NCBI GenBank assembly: GCA_044347745.1
Contig: JBIKUD010000009.1
Span: 33,055-97,054, forward strand
Source: JAIBBV01 sp044347745
GTDB taxonomy: Bacteria > Bdellovibrionota_C > UBA2361 > JAFLCA01
Direction of reading: 5' to 3'
DNA length: 64,000 bases
The notes under the pieces are model-generated. The model had not been told where the DNA came from. It did not search any database and was given only the letters and a program-made list of their open reading frames with translations. Of this stretch, positions 1 to 8,141 are shown in pieces. A program made the position numbers and the translations under genes. Numbering within the stretch: position 1 is the stretch's first letter; every line of letters starts with the position of its first letter.

Positions 1-478
1 GCCCAGCATCTTTGGTAGCCTGACGCTGCGCATCGTCGAAGTATGCAGGCACTGTAATGACTGCATCGGTTACTTTTTCGCCAAGATAATCTTCAGCGGT
101 TTGCTTCATCTTGGTCAAAACCATGGCAGAGACTTCTTGAGGGCTCTTGCCTTCACCGCGCATATTCACCCAGGCGTCGCCATTAGGTGCCTTTGCAAGC
201 TCATACGGCAACACCTTTTTGGCTTTCTCAACTTCTGGAGATTCAAACTTACGGCCAATTAAGCGCTTAACCGCGAAAATGGTGTTCTTGGGGTTGGTCA
301 CAGCCTGGCGGCGAGCCACCTGTCCAACAAGGCGTTCACCAGACTCAGCTGCTGCAACCACTGATGGCGTGGTGCGGGCGCCCTCGCTATTAGCGATGAC
401 CACCGGAGCTCCGGCTTCCATAACTGCCACACAGGAGTTTGTTGTTCCTAAATCTATTCCAATTACCTTCTTAGCCAT
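1..478 (-). CDS. dnaK: Chaperone DnaK (Hsp70), N-terminal part
   Basis: Cytoplasmic ATP-dependent chaperone working with DnaJ and GrpE. The minus strand from the ATG at 478-476 reads MAKKVIGIDLGTTNSCVAVM, the phosphate-1 signature of the Hsp70 ATPase domain, and continues as typical DnaK (GQVARRQAVTNP, TVPAYFDDAQRQATKDAG) to the window edge. About 159 codons are visible; the rest lies outside. A Shine-Dalgarno AGGA sits 8 nt before the start. grpE lies upstream on the same strand, separated by 198 bp, so the two may form one heat-shock transcription unit. Identity is certain from sequence. Confidence 0.98.
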   Translation of the reverse strand, partial: MAKKVIGIDLGTTNSCVAVMEAGAPVVIANSEGARTTPSVVAAAESGERLVGQVARRQAVTNPKNTIFAVKRLIGRKFESPEVEKAKKVLPYELAKAPNGDAWVNMRGEGKSPQEVSAMVLTKMKQTAEDYLGEKVTDAVITVPAYFDDAQRQATKDAG

Positions 479-676
479 GTGCGTTTTCCTACATTAATTC
501 AAACTAAACGCCCGCCCCAAGCGAGCCCTAACTATTTGATATTATTAACTTTATAAATAAAAAACTCTTGCAGCCCGCCTCAAATCGCTTGCCTCGATAA
601 GGTCTGTGACATACTTAATGAAGAGGTAAACATGACTGGGCCAAGATTCAAGGCCAGGAGTCAAAGAAAATACCAT

Positions 677-1309
677 TTATTTCGAGGTATTATCAGCGCC
701 TTCTTCTGGAGCAGCCGAAACTACCACCGCCGCATGCCTTAAGAGCTTATCTTTATACTGATAGGCCTTCTTAAGCTCGGTCACAACGGTGCCGGGCTTG
801 TGCTCTACTGAGGTAATGCGACTAAGCGCATCATGTTTAGCTGGATCAAAAACCTCACCAACCGCAGGTAACGCTTTAATCTCCCAACGGGCTAGCACAT
901 CCACAAATTGCTTGTGAATAAGTTCAATCCCCGACTTAAGTTTAGCTGGATCAGCCCCCGAATGACCTATTGCAAGTTCGAGGTTATCGAGCACCTCAAG
1001 CATATCGAAGGCAAGACGATCCCCCTGATAGCGCAACAATTCACTCTTTTCCTTAAGGGCGCGTTTCTTAAAGTTTTCAAAGTCTGCAAGTGTGCGTAAA
1101 TACTTATCCTTGTTTGCTTCAGCCTCGGCTTTCAACGCAGCAATTTCTGCAGTGGTAGCAAAAGAAGCACCCTTTACTGTGCCAACCCCCTCCAGCGCCG
1201 AAAAATCGGCATCTCGTACCATAGACTCCTCTGACTGCTGAGTTTGGTTCTGCTCTACAGCTTCCTGCTCATTAACTTCAATATTGGTATTTTTTTCGGT
1301 TCCTTCCAT
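677..1309 (-). CDS. grpE: Nucleotide exchange factor GrpE
   Basis: GrpE releases ADP from DnaK. The protein has an acidic N-terminal tail (residues 1-60), a long charged helix around the YLRTLADFENFKKRALKEK stretch, and the C-terminal beta region with VGEVFDPAKHDALSRI, all standard for the family. The frame is open to a start at 1375, but the ATG at 1309 (MEGTEKNTNIEV) has an upstream AAGG and gives 210 aa, closer to the usual length, so I prefer it. It precedes dnaK on the same strand. No hrcA and no CIRCE-type repeat is seen upstream. Confidence 0.95.
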   Translation of the reverse strand: MEGTEKNTNIEVNEQEAVEQNQTQQSEESMVRDADFSALEGVGTVKGASFATTAEIAALKAEAEANKDKYLRTLADFENFKKRALKEKSELLRYQGDRLAFDMLEVLDNLELAIGHSGADPAKLKSGIELIHKQFVDVLARWEIKALPAVGEVFDPAKHDALSRITSVEHKPGTVVTELKKAYQYKDKLLRHAAVVVSAAPEEGADNTSK

Positions 1310-1364
1310 CGCCCTAACCCTTAGAATATGGCAAAGCTGTTCTCGCTTCTTACAAGCGCTCACA

Positions 1365-1393
1365 GGTATAATCATTCAAAATTAGTTTTGCAA
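1365..1393 (-). promoter_or_regulatory. Candidate sigma70-type promoter for grpE-dnaK
   Basis: On the minus strand TTGCAA (1393-1388) and TATACC (1370-1365) are separated by 17 nt, about 55 nt upstream of the preferred grpE start. Both hexamers match consensus at 4 of 6 positions. I see no sigma32-like or CIRCE motif here. Prediction only. Confidence 0.35.
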
Positions 1394-1419
1394 ATTCACC
1401 AGCGAAGCCAGATTTACAC

Positions 1420-2037
1420 ATGCCTACCCCACTAGACAGCATACATTGCGATGGAATTGTCCTCAGAACCTATGCAAGCGGTGAAGCCGATCTGGTATTA
1501 AGGTTGCTCACCAAAGATGAGGGCAAAATTTCAGCAATAGCCAAGCAGGCTCGAAAAAGCAAAAAACGCTTTGGATCAACCCTCGACGTATTTGACCATG
1601 GCCATTTCGAGCTCCTGCCGGGCAAATCTGGCCTACATGTCGTACGGCACTTTACGCCTTTGCCTGCTTTCCGGCAGATTCGAGAGGATTTATGGCGCAT
1701 TACTTGCGCGTCCGTAGTTTGCGAGAGCACTGACTATTTATTAGTTGAAGCGGGCGGCGGAGAAGATGAAATCTACGAGAAAGTTCTGGAAATGCTCACT
1801 GCGCTCAATTCGAGCACAACGGTCGAAGAGTCTCTTCGGGTCGCCTACTATAGCCTCAGTGGACTTTTGGGGTGCTTAGGGCTACTCGACCTCGAAACAT
1901 TACCCAACCCCAGCACAAAACAACTACATGGCTTGCTTGCAATAGTAGAAGCGCAAGCCGGGAGAGCCTTAGCGAGTCGTGCGCAATTAGGAGAGCTTAT
2001 TACTGGCTATGCTCGAAAAAGAGCACAAAATAATTAG
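1420..2037 (+). CDS. recO: DNA repair protein RecO
   Basis: RecO acts with RecF/RecR in loading RecA at single-strand gaps. The N-terminal OB-fold is recognisable (DGIVLRTYASGEADLVLRLLTKDEGKISAIAKQARKS, residues about 9-47), followed by the family's helical part with LLVEAGGGEDEIYEKVLEML. At 205 aa it is somewhat short for RecO (usually about 240). The C-terminal zinc-binding cysteines found in many homologues are not evident. It is divergent from grpE; the 110 bp between them carries the promoters. Confidence 0.9.
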   Translation: MPTPLDSIHCDGIVLRTYASGEADLVLRLLTKDEGKISAIAKQARKSKKRFGSTLDVFDHGHFELLPGKSGLHVVRHFTPLPAFRQIREDLWRITCASVVCESTDYLLVEAGGGEDEIYEKVLEMLTALNSSTTVEESLRVAYYSLSGLLGCLGLLDLETLPNPSTKQLHGLLAIVEAQAGRALASRAQLGELITGYARKRAQNN

Positions 2038-2057
2038 TGTATGCAATTAAGCGGAAC

Positions 2058-2098
2058 GGCTCTTTTGCACTTTTCGTGCACTACAACAAAAGTTAGCC
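2058..2098 (+). other. Imperfect hairpin after recO
   Basis: GGCT-CTTTTG (2058-2067) can pair with CAAAAG-TT-AGCC (2087-2098), with a smaller stem TGCAC/GTGCA inside (2066-2070/2076-2080). It lies 20 nt after the recO stop. It has no T-run behind it, so a rho-independent terminator is not proven. Confidence 0.3.
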
Positions 2099-2180
2099 TT
2101 GTTACGGGCCACTCTATGTGTGTTGAACCCAAGGCTCTTTTTTTGCAGACCTATTTTGATCAAAACCCTGTCCAGTCAGT

Positions 2181-3263
2181 ATGAGCAGCGACTTAAGCTA
2201 CACACCCAAATACCCCGTTCAACCTGGTCTCGTTTCGGTCATCGTTCCAACTTTCAATCGCCCAGAGCGGCTGAAAGAGTGCTTGCAAAGCATCCTCCAT
2301 CAAACGTACCAAAATTTTGAAATCCTAATTATCAACGATTGTGGCGAAGTGTTAAACTTTGATCCTCTCTCACTAGATTCGAAAAACCGCATCGCTAGCT
2401 TAAGAAATGAAAAGAATCTTGGATTAGCCGGCACGCGAAATGTGGGGCTACAACATGCTAAGGGTGAATTTATTGCCTATCTCGATGACGACGACAGGTT
2501 TTATCCCGAGCATCTAGAAACACTTATTTCAGTGCTCACCAATACACCTTTTCAAGTTGCCTATACCGATGCACATCGAGCGTGGGAGGAATTGCGAGGC
2601 GGAGCTCACGTTGTGGTAAAGCGTGATCGTCCTTATTCAGTAGATTTCAACGAAGACATTCTTTGCACTAACTTCATTCCGGTTCTCTGTGTTATGCATC
2701 GACGCGCTTGCCTAAGTCGCAGCGGGCATTTTGATGCCTATTTGAAACGCACAGAGGACTGGGATTTGTGGGCGCGTATGTCCCGCGACTTTCCTTTTGC
2801 CCATATTCCAAAGATTACGTGCGAATTCAGTTGGCGAAGTGATGGAACTTCTATGACCAGTAGCACAAGAGACTCATTTGATTGGGCTGAGCTCAACATC
2901 TACTATAAATACGTAAACAATCCGACTGTTCCTGCCTCACGAGCCAACCAAATTAAAGAACAAACAAAACAGGCCGTAGCCAGACTACTCTTAAGTTTTA
3001 AACAGGATGACAGACATACTGGCGATGAATATAAGCGCCTACTTGGGGGAAGCATAAGTGAGCTACTTCAGCGCATTAAATTTCTTGCGCCTCATTATCA
3101 AGCTTTTTGTCCCGAAATTTTCAAACTTGGATGCCTGATACACCTCAGTGGCCAGCAACAAATAATCGACAGGGAACTACTTCTGTTAGCGCAGCAGCAT
3201 TTGCCTCATGATACGGAACTGAAAGAAATCTCGGGTAAACGAAGTACTGTCGCGGACCTGTAA
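2181..3263 (+). CDS. Glycosyltransferase family 2 (GT-A fold)
   Basis: Predicted cytoplasmic sugar transferase using a nucleotide-sugar donor. Residues 18-40 show the family 2 opening (VSVIVPTFNRPERLKECLQS); aspartates D53 and the DDDD run at 102-105 are the usual donor/metal-binding positions. TEDWDLWARM near residue 192 is the acceptor/catalytic-base type motif. No membrane segment is seen. 360 aa. The acceptor cannot be deduced, and no polysaccharide genes adjoin it, only recO and an fmdB-like gene. Start ATG at 2181 has no strong Shine-Dalgarno. Confidence 0.85.
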   Translation: MSSDLSYTPKYPVQPGLVSVIVPTFNRPERLKECLQSILHQTYQNFEILIINDCGEVLNFDPLSLDSKNRIASLRNEKNLGLAGTRNVGLQHAKGEFIAYLDDDDRFYPEHLETLISVLTNTPFQVAYTDAHRAWEELRGGAHVVVKRDRPYSVDFNEDILCTNFIPVLCVMHRRACLSRSGHFDAYLKRTEDWDLWARMSRDFPFAHIPKITCEFSWRSDGTSMTSSTRDSFDWAELNIYYKYVNNPTVPASRANQIKEQTKQAVARLLLSFKQDDRHTGDEYKRLLGGSISELLQRIKFLAPHYQAFCPEIFKLGCLIHLSGQQQIIDRELLLLAQQHLPHDTELKEISGKRSTVADL

Positions 3264-3383
3264 ACAACGTATGTCTGAGGTCCATTTTCAACACAGAACT
3301 CACGAAGAACACAGAGAAGGGAAACCTTTGGATTTCAACTTCGTGTCCTGTATGTTGGCGAATATCACTTCAGTAGACGTGCA

Positions 3384-3695
3384 CTAGTGGCAACCACACC
3401 CGGTGCCACAGGCTTTCTTACTCTTTGTTGAGTCGGTAGTAGACTTCGTATCAGTTTTCGCCGGCTCTGCGCTGGCCTTTTTTGTCTCAGTCCCAGCGCT
3501 TCCGCTTGAGCCATAGTCTGTTTTGTACCAACCACTACCTTTAAGATGAAAGGCGGATGTGGAAACCGCTTTGGTCACTTTACTTTTCTTCCCGCTTTCC
3601 TTGCACGAAGGGCAATCCTTTAGGGGAGCCTCATCAATTTTCTGAATTACTTCAAAGCGGCCACAATGAGGGCAATCGTATTCATAAATTGGCAT
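3384..3695 (-). CDS. FmdB-family zinc-ribbon protein
   Basis: Small putative regulatory or metal-binding protein. The N-terminus MPIYEYDCPHCGRFEVIQ with CPSC at about residue 28 is the classic FmdB/CxxC zinc ribbon (four cysteines in two pairs). The middle is Ser/Thr/Lys-rich and low complexity, and the C-terminus ends in a second Cys/His cluster (CGTGCGCH), which may bind metal. 103 aa. It is the last gene of the minus-strand run that includes yggT and fliN. Molecular function in this family is poorly established. Confidence 0.85.
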   Translation of the reverse strand: MPIYEYDCPHCGRFEVIQKIDEAPLKDCPSCKESGKKSKVTKAVSTSAFHLKGSGWYKTDYGSSGSAGTETKKASAEPAKTDTKSTTDSTKSKKACGTGCGCH

Positions 3696-3757
3696 ACAAA
3701 GTTTCTCGCAATAGAACTGGAATAAAAAATGTACTCACGCAAAAGAAGCATTCGAAA

Positions 3758-3857
3758 CTGAGCAAAACTGTTGGAAAACAACTTTGCTCAGGTCCTACCT
3801 TGGAGATATTCCCTCTATGTAAGCACGGCCAGAAAGCTCGTCAAGTGGCGAGCTTTC
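3758..3857. ncRNA. Two strong hairpins in the yggT/fmdB-like gap (possible structured RNA)
   Basis: Hairpin A: CTGAGCAAA (3758-3766) pairs perfectly with TTTGCTCAG (3783-3791), with an inner GTTG/CAAC stem (3770-3773/3779-3782) and a GGAAAA-type loop. Hairpin B: GAAAGCTCG (3832-3840) pairs perfectly with CGAGCTTTC (3849-3857) around an 8-nt loop. They are 40 nt apart in a 286-bp gap with no credible ORF. Neither is followed by a clear T-run. It could be an sRNA, a leader element for the fmdB-like gene, or processing/termination signals; strand is not decided. Confidence 0.4.
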
Positions 3858-3981
3858 ACAGACACAAATAACCATTTGAATTTACACTACTTAATTGGGA
3901 AAATTTAATATACCGCACACCTCAAGCCTTAAAAGGCAAAACAGAGAAATTCATCTCGTGAGCGGGATATCCGCGACAGGC

Positions 3982-4329
3982 CTAAGCCACCGACCAATGC
4001 TGAATCAGCCAAGCACCAGTCAAAGCAGATTGTCTAAGCATTAAAGCGTAATCCAATAAAGTCTCAACCAAAGCAGCTTTTAAAAAATAAAGGGTCAATA
4101 ATAAGACTATCGGGCTTAAATCTAATCCACCCTTAAGAACCGGAATGAATCGCCGGAATGGTTGCATCAAGGGTTCGGTGGTCGAAATAAGAAAACGAAC
4201 TATTGGATTATAGGGGTCGGCATTGACCCAGGATATGACCGCGCGAGCGATAACCAAGAAAATAACCATTCCAAGCAACATGTCGAGAATTGAAGCAATT
4301 CCACGCAAAAGACCTGCTAAAATAAGCAT
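3982..4329 (-). CDS. yggT: YggT-family integral membrane protein
   Basis: 115-aa membrane protein with two hydrophobic spans (about residues 1-28 and 70-95). Between them is the family motif region IARAVISWVNADPYNPIVRFLISTTEPLMQPFRRFIP, which identifies YggT. Homologues commonly sit next to yggS and cell-division genes, as here (fliN and yggS lie upstream on the same strand). Function is not well defined; roles in osmotolerance or division-linked membrane organisation have been suggested for the family. The first ATG is used. Confidence 0.9.
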   Translation of the reverse strand: MLILAGLLRGIASILDMLLGMVIFLVIARAVISWVNADPYNPIVRFLISTTEPLMQPFRRFIPVLKGGLDLSPIVLLLTLYFLKAALVETLLDYALMLRQSALTGAWLIQHWSVA

Positions 4330-4455
4330 ACGGAACCTCGAAATGATTCAATTAAAAGAGTTTGAAACAAAGTAACGCGGGAGAATATGTTTTGAAAGGG
4401 GCGATTCGAGTGCTACTGGCTACCTCAAATTTGTTTTGATTCTCAGAATGCAGCC

Positions 4456-4752
4456 TTATTCCCCACCCTCGAGAGGCCCTGCCATGTCTTCTGGAGATAC
4501 AATTTCTGTGACGCGCACACCGAAGCGATCATTCACAATCACCGCTTCACCACGCGCCACCAGTTTGCCATTTAATCGCACATCAAGAGGCTCTCCTGAC
4601 ATTTTTTCAAGTTCGAGTACCGAACCCTTCTGATAGGTTAAAAGCTTGCGAATAGTGGTCTTGGCACGACCGAATTCTACAGATACACGCATGCCCACGT
4701 CATGTAGGAAGTCTAAACCACGCTGTGCTGCTTTTGCTTCGTTCTCAGTCAT
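4456..4752 (-). CDS. fliN: FliN/SpoA-domain flagellar motor switch protein
   Basis: Component of the C-ring of the flagellar motor. The 98-aa protein is essentially one SpoA domain: DVGMRVSVEFGRAKTTIRKLL (about 18-38), GSVLELEKMSGEPLDVRLNGKLVARGEAVIVNDRFGVRVTEI (43-84), the diagnostic FliN core. No other flagellar gene is in the window; it sits inside a housekeeping run between yggS and yggT. A role in a type III-like secretion C-ring instead of a flagellum cannot be excluded. Confidence 0.88.
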   Translation of the reverse strand: MTENEAKAAQRGLDFLHDVGMRVSVEFGRAKTTIRKLLTYQKGSVLELEKMSGEPLDVRLNGKLVARGEAVIVNDRFGVRVTEIVSPEDMAGPLEGGE

Positions 4753-4921
4753 AGTAGTTAGTCAGTTTACATCTGTCCTGCTGCTTGGTGGCTTGCTCGC
4801 GTACTGAATTGAGCGAGAAGCGGGATTACCTCAAGTGTTAAGATGATCGGAAGCTTAAAGCGGCTGCTTAAATTCTTGAGCGCTAAACACCTTAAACCAC
4901 TAGCTTTTTAGTTCTCTATCG

Positions 4922-5638
4922 TTAAGCAAGGCTTCCAGTACTTCGGGGTCCGAACAAATCGCTGCCAACTCGCACCAAATCGGCACCCTCTTGAATGGCA
5001 ATATCAAAATCCTGCGACATCCCCATACTTAACACCAGGGGTCCAAGTTCGGGAGCACTTTGGCTTATTGAAGCCACGAGGTCATGCATAGCCCGGTAGT
5101 CTTTTCTCACATCTTCCCGCTGCGGATACTCACGCGTAATCGTCATTAAGCCTTCAATCTTGAGGTTGAGAAACTTGTGTCGAAACGTGTTGAAGAACTC
5201 GGCGGTTTCTTCAACACTAAATCCTGACTTTTTGCTGTCAGCAGAAATATTAACTTGCAGCAACACTCGCTGCTTTTTAGAAATTTTACCTGCTTCTTTA
5301 TTAAGCGATTCCGCAAGAGCTAGGCTATGTACACTTTCAATGACATCAAATAGCCGGACTGCCTCGCGCGCTTTGTTCCGTTGCAAACTACCTATAAAAT
5401 GAACCTCAAACGGTTGGCCAAGTAAAGGAGCTTTTTGCTCCCACTCTTGCACATAATTCTCGCCAAAAATTACGGGAATACCACGGGTATTTGCCCAAAT
5501 CTGATATGCCTGCATAGCAGAAATCGGCTGTTTTTTTGAAACGGCGATGAGCTGAACAGAACGTCCGCTTTGAATGAGAGCCAACTGCAATCGGCTCCAC
5601 ACGGATTCAAATCGCATTTCCAATTCGTTATGTATCAT
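4922..5638 (-). CDS. yggS: YggS-type PLP homeostasis protein
   Basis: Pyridoxal-phosphate-binding protein of the YggS/PROSC family, which buffers PLP and affects amino-acid pools. LIAVSKKQP (30-38) contains the PLP lysine (K35); FGENYVQEWEQKA, VHFIGSLQRNKAREAVRL and LSMGMSQDFDIAIQEGADLVRVGSDLFGPR are family hallmarks. The frame extends to 5683, but the ATG at 5638 overlaps the maf stop as ATGA, a typical coupled start, giving 238 aa. It is followed by fliN and yggT. Confidence 0.95.
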   Translation of the reverse strand: MIHNELEMRFESVWSRLQLALIQSGRSVQLIAVSKKQPISAMQAYQIWANTRGIPVIFGENYVQEWEQKAPLLGQPFEVHFIGSLQRNKAREAVRLFDVIESVHSLALAESLNKEAGKISKKQRVLLQVNISADSKKSGFSVEETAEFFNTFRHKFLNLKIEGLMTITREYPQREDVRKDYRAMHDLVASISQSAPELGPLVLSMGMSQDFDIAIQEGADLVRVGSDLFGPRSTGSLA

Positions 5639-6213
5639 GAAGGGATAACGTGTAGTTCGCGTAATGTTTGCATCAATGCACAAATATTTAGTCCAACTAC
5701 ATTGGTGAAAGACCCGTCAACGCGCTCAATAAACTGTGCACCAAGACCCTGCGCAGCATACGCTCCAGCCTTATCCATAGGCTCACCGGATGCTACATAA
5801 CCTTGAATAAGAGCGTCAGGAATATGCGCCATAGTAACCTTCGTTTCGTGAGCAACTACCTTTTGGATTCCTGCCTCAATACATACCACCGCGTAAGCAC
5901 CCCATACGGAATGAGTGCGACCACTTATCTTACGCAGCAGTCTAGCCGCATCTGCTACATCGGTGGGTTTTCCTAGAATATTGTCGTCAATATACACGTC
6001 AGTGTCAGCGCCAATGACCCATGCATCGGGATGCTTAGAGGCGACTGAAAGTGCTTTGGCGAGGGCCAGGCGCTTTCCCATAGCTTCTGGACTTTCATTC
6101 CCAGCCCGCGCTTCTGGGGTTCCCGACACTGATACTTCAAACTGAACTCCACAATCTGAAAGCAGTTCCTTTCGACGAGGGGAACCAGACGCCAAAATAA
6201 TCTTACGTTTCAT
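5635..6213 (-). CDS. maf: Maf-like nucleoside triphosphate pyrophosphatase
   Basis: Hydrolyses dTTP/UTP or modified nucleotides as a house-cleaning enzyme. ILASGSPRRKELLSDCG (6-22) is the Maf signature, VIGADTDVYIDDNILGKP (66-83) and the SGRTHSVWGAYAV region contain the catalytic and specificity residues, and DKAGAYAAQGLGAQFI (147-162) is conserved. In most Maf proteins the central motif reads ADT-VV; here it is ADTDVYI. Overlaps the upstream 136-aa gene by 11 bp and yggS by 4 bp, so it is translated from a polycistronic message. Confidence 0.95.
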   Translation of the reverse strand: MKRKIILASGSPRRKELLSDCGVQFEVSVSGTPEARAGNESPEAMGKRLALAKALSVASKHPDAWVIGADTDVYIDDNILGKPTDVADAARLLRKISGRTHSVWGAYAVVCIEAGIQKVVAHETKVTMAHIPDALIQGYVASGEPMDKAGAYAAQGLGAQFIERVDGSFTNVVGLNICALMQTLRELHVIPS

Positions 6214-6613
6214 TTAATCTCCGCGCGATCTCGTGCAAACCAATTGCAAGTGCGCATAACAGCTCCCTATGGGAGCATATAACCGCTTGCTGAGCCTCAG
6301 TATTAAGATGCACAACCCAGTCGCGCTGTTCCTTAAACTCCAGCTGTGAAATGGCAATACCACGCAAGAGAAAGAGGTCAATGAGCTCCTCAAAGCTCGG
6401 GACCACCATAAAAAAGTCTTTATGGCTAGCGTCCAGCACCGACCCCTTCCCATTATAAAGGGAAATTAACCGGTTTTCTGACAATAGAATAAACTCTTCA
6501 AACCCCAAATCGGCAAAACCACGTGCTACCCGGGCGCCTACCTTCAGCGGAAACCGAACGCCAGCACGGAAAAGCTGATCACAGCAACGCAAATATTCTT
6601 TAGAGGACCACAT
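6203..6613 (-). CDS. Conserved hypothetical protein upstream of maf
   Basis: 136-aa soluble protein I do not recognise. It is Leu-rich with a mixed alpha/beta pattern, no signal peptide and no membrane span; two cysteines (CC) lie near residue 10. Its last 11 bases overlap the maf start in another frame and it begins 23 bp after guaB ends, so it is clearly part of the guaB-maf-yggS operon. Operon position suggests a nucleotide or translation-linked housekeeping role, but nothing in the sequence shows it. Confidence 0.7.
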   Translation of the reverse strand: MWSSKEYLRCCDQLFRAGVRFPLKVGARVARGFADLGFEEFILLSENRLISLYNGKGSVLDASHKDFFMVVPSFEELIDLFLLRGIAISQLEFKEQRDWVVHLNTEAQQAVICSHRELLCALAIGLHEIARRLNET

Positions 6614-6635
6614 TTCAACAGGTACCTAACATGCC

Positions 6636-8141
6636 CTAATTCGACTGCACCCTATCAAAACGCTCGACTGAAGATGTGCCGCCTTCGACGATCGTCATCT
6701 CTGAGACTCTAGTAAGGCGCGCCTTCTCATGAAACTCCTTAAGAGAGAGGGCTCCGACGTTACACATGGTGGAACGCAGCTTGGCTAGGGTAACATCTAA
6801 TTTGTCCGAAAGTGGGCCACTATAGGGCACATAGGCATCCACTCCTTCCTCAAAAACTAAACCTTCTGAGCCACCTTCCTTATATCTCTGCCAATTGCGA
6901 GCTCGATTTGAGCCTTCACCCCAGTACGGTTTATAGACTCTCCCTTGATGGGTAAGTTTTGGTGTGGGACTTTCTTCTGTTTGGGCAAAATATTTACCCA
7001 TCATCACAAAATCTGCCCCCATCGCAAGCGCAATTATAACTTGGGTGTCGTTATTCAGTCCGCCGTCGGAGCAAATAGGAATATAAATGCCAGTCTCCGC
7101 GTAATAACGATCACGCTCGGCTGCAACCTCAAGAACTGCAGAGGCTTGCCCACGTCCAATACCTTTTTGTTCTCGGGTAATACAAATTGAGCCACCACCG
7201 ATACCAATTTTAACGAAATCAACCTGAGCTTCCTCTACCAAATAACGGAACCCCTCCTTGGTGACAATATTGCCGCCACCCAGGATAAGCGCATCGCCAA
7301 ACTTTTTTCTCAAATACACTGAGGCTTCAACTTGCCATTCAGTATGCCCGTCAGAGGAATCCAGACAGAGACAATCAGCACCAGCCTCCATAAGAGCTGC
7401 ACCACGCTCTTTATAGTCGTGGGTATTAATGCCCGCTCCTACAAAAAGACGCTTATGTTCATCCGTAAGTTCATCAGGATTTGATTTATGGTCGAAATAA
7501 TCTTTACGAAAAACTAAGGCTTTGAGGCATCCATTTTTATCTATGATTGGTAAGCATTCCTTCTTGTGCTTCCAGAGTTTTTCCGTCGCATCCTGAAGCG
7601 AGATCCCCTCTTCTGCCAGAACCAACTTTTCTAGGGGGGTGTAGTATTTTTTAATCGGCTGAGAGAGATCGTCCTTAAACTCCCAAAAATCTTTACTCGT
7701 TAATATTCCCAGAAGCTTCGAGTGAGTGCCCCCATCTTGAGTAATCGCAATAGTGGAGTGTCCAGTTTTGCGGGCTAGGGTCAACGCATCTCGCAAAGTA
7801 GCTTCCGGCGACAAATTAGAATCTGACTCTACAAAACCTGCCTTGTGCTCTTTCACCTGCCGAACCATCGCAGCCTGCGACTCGATCGACTGGGAGCAAT
7901 AGATGAAACTTGCTCCGCCCTTTCTAGCAAGCGCTATGGCCAACTCAGTTCCAGAGACTGACTGCATTGCCGCAGACACAAATGGAATATTAAGGTGAGC
8001 ACGTAGTCCCTGTGCCCTTTTATATCTTTGGATCGGCACCTCTAAACTTACCTTTGAGGGCACGTGCTCTTTCGTAGTTAATCCAGGAAGCAAAAGATAT
8101 TCTTGAAACGTTCTTGAAATATCATCGACGATAATCGCCAT
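6636..8141 (-). CDS. guaB: IMP dehydrogenase (CBS-containing)
   Basis: Oxidises IMP to XMP with NAD+, the committed step of GMP synthesis. From the ATG at 8141 the protein is 501 aa: an N-terminal TIM-barrel segment (SRTFQEYLLLPGLTT), two CBS domains at about 105-225 (HSTIAIT..LLGILTSKDF; CLPIIDKNGCLKALVFRKDY), and the catalytic loop GIGGGSICITREQKGIGRGQ with Cys320. The loop and N-terminus (MAIIVDDISRTFQEYLL) are of the roughly 500-aa subtype that I associate with clostridia, not the usual GIGPGSICTTR form. The in-frame start at 8180 is less likely because homologues begin at this MA. Confidence 0.95.
   Translation of the reverse strand: MAIIVDDISRTFQEYLLLPGLTTKEHVPSKVSLEVPIQRYKRAQGLRAHLNIPFVSAAMQSVSGTELAIALARKGGASFIYCSQSIESQAAMVRQVKEHKAGFVESDSNLSPEATLRDALTLARKTGHSTIAITQDGGTHSKLLGILTSKDFWEFKDDLSQPIKKYYTPLEKLVLAEEGISLQDATEKLWKHKKECLPIIDKNGCLKALVFRKDYFDHKSNPDELTDEHKRLFVGAGINTHDYKERGAALMEAGADCLCLDSSDGHTEWQVEASVYLRKKFGDALILGGGNIVTKEGFRYLVEEAQVDFVKIGIGGGSICITREQKGIGRGQASAVLEVAAERDRYYAETGIYIPICSDGGLNNDTQVIIALAMGADFVMMGKYFAQTEESPTPKLTHQGRVYKPYWGEGSNRARNWQRYKEGGSEGLVFEEGVDAYVPYSGPLSDKLDVTLAKLRSTMCNVGALSLKEFHEKARLTRVSEMTIVEGGTSSVERFDRVQSN

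Noticed and set aside
1..1420. CIRCE or sigma32 element in front of grpE-dnaK
   Set aside because: No TTAGCACTC-type inverted repeat and no sigma32 hexamers were found; only a weak sigma70-like promoter.
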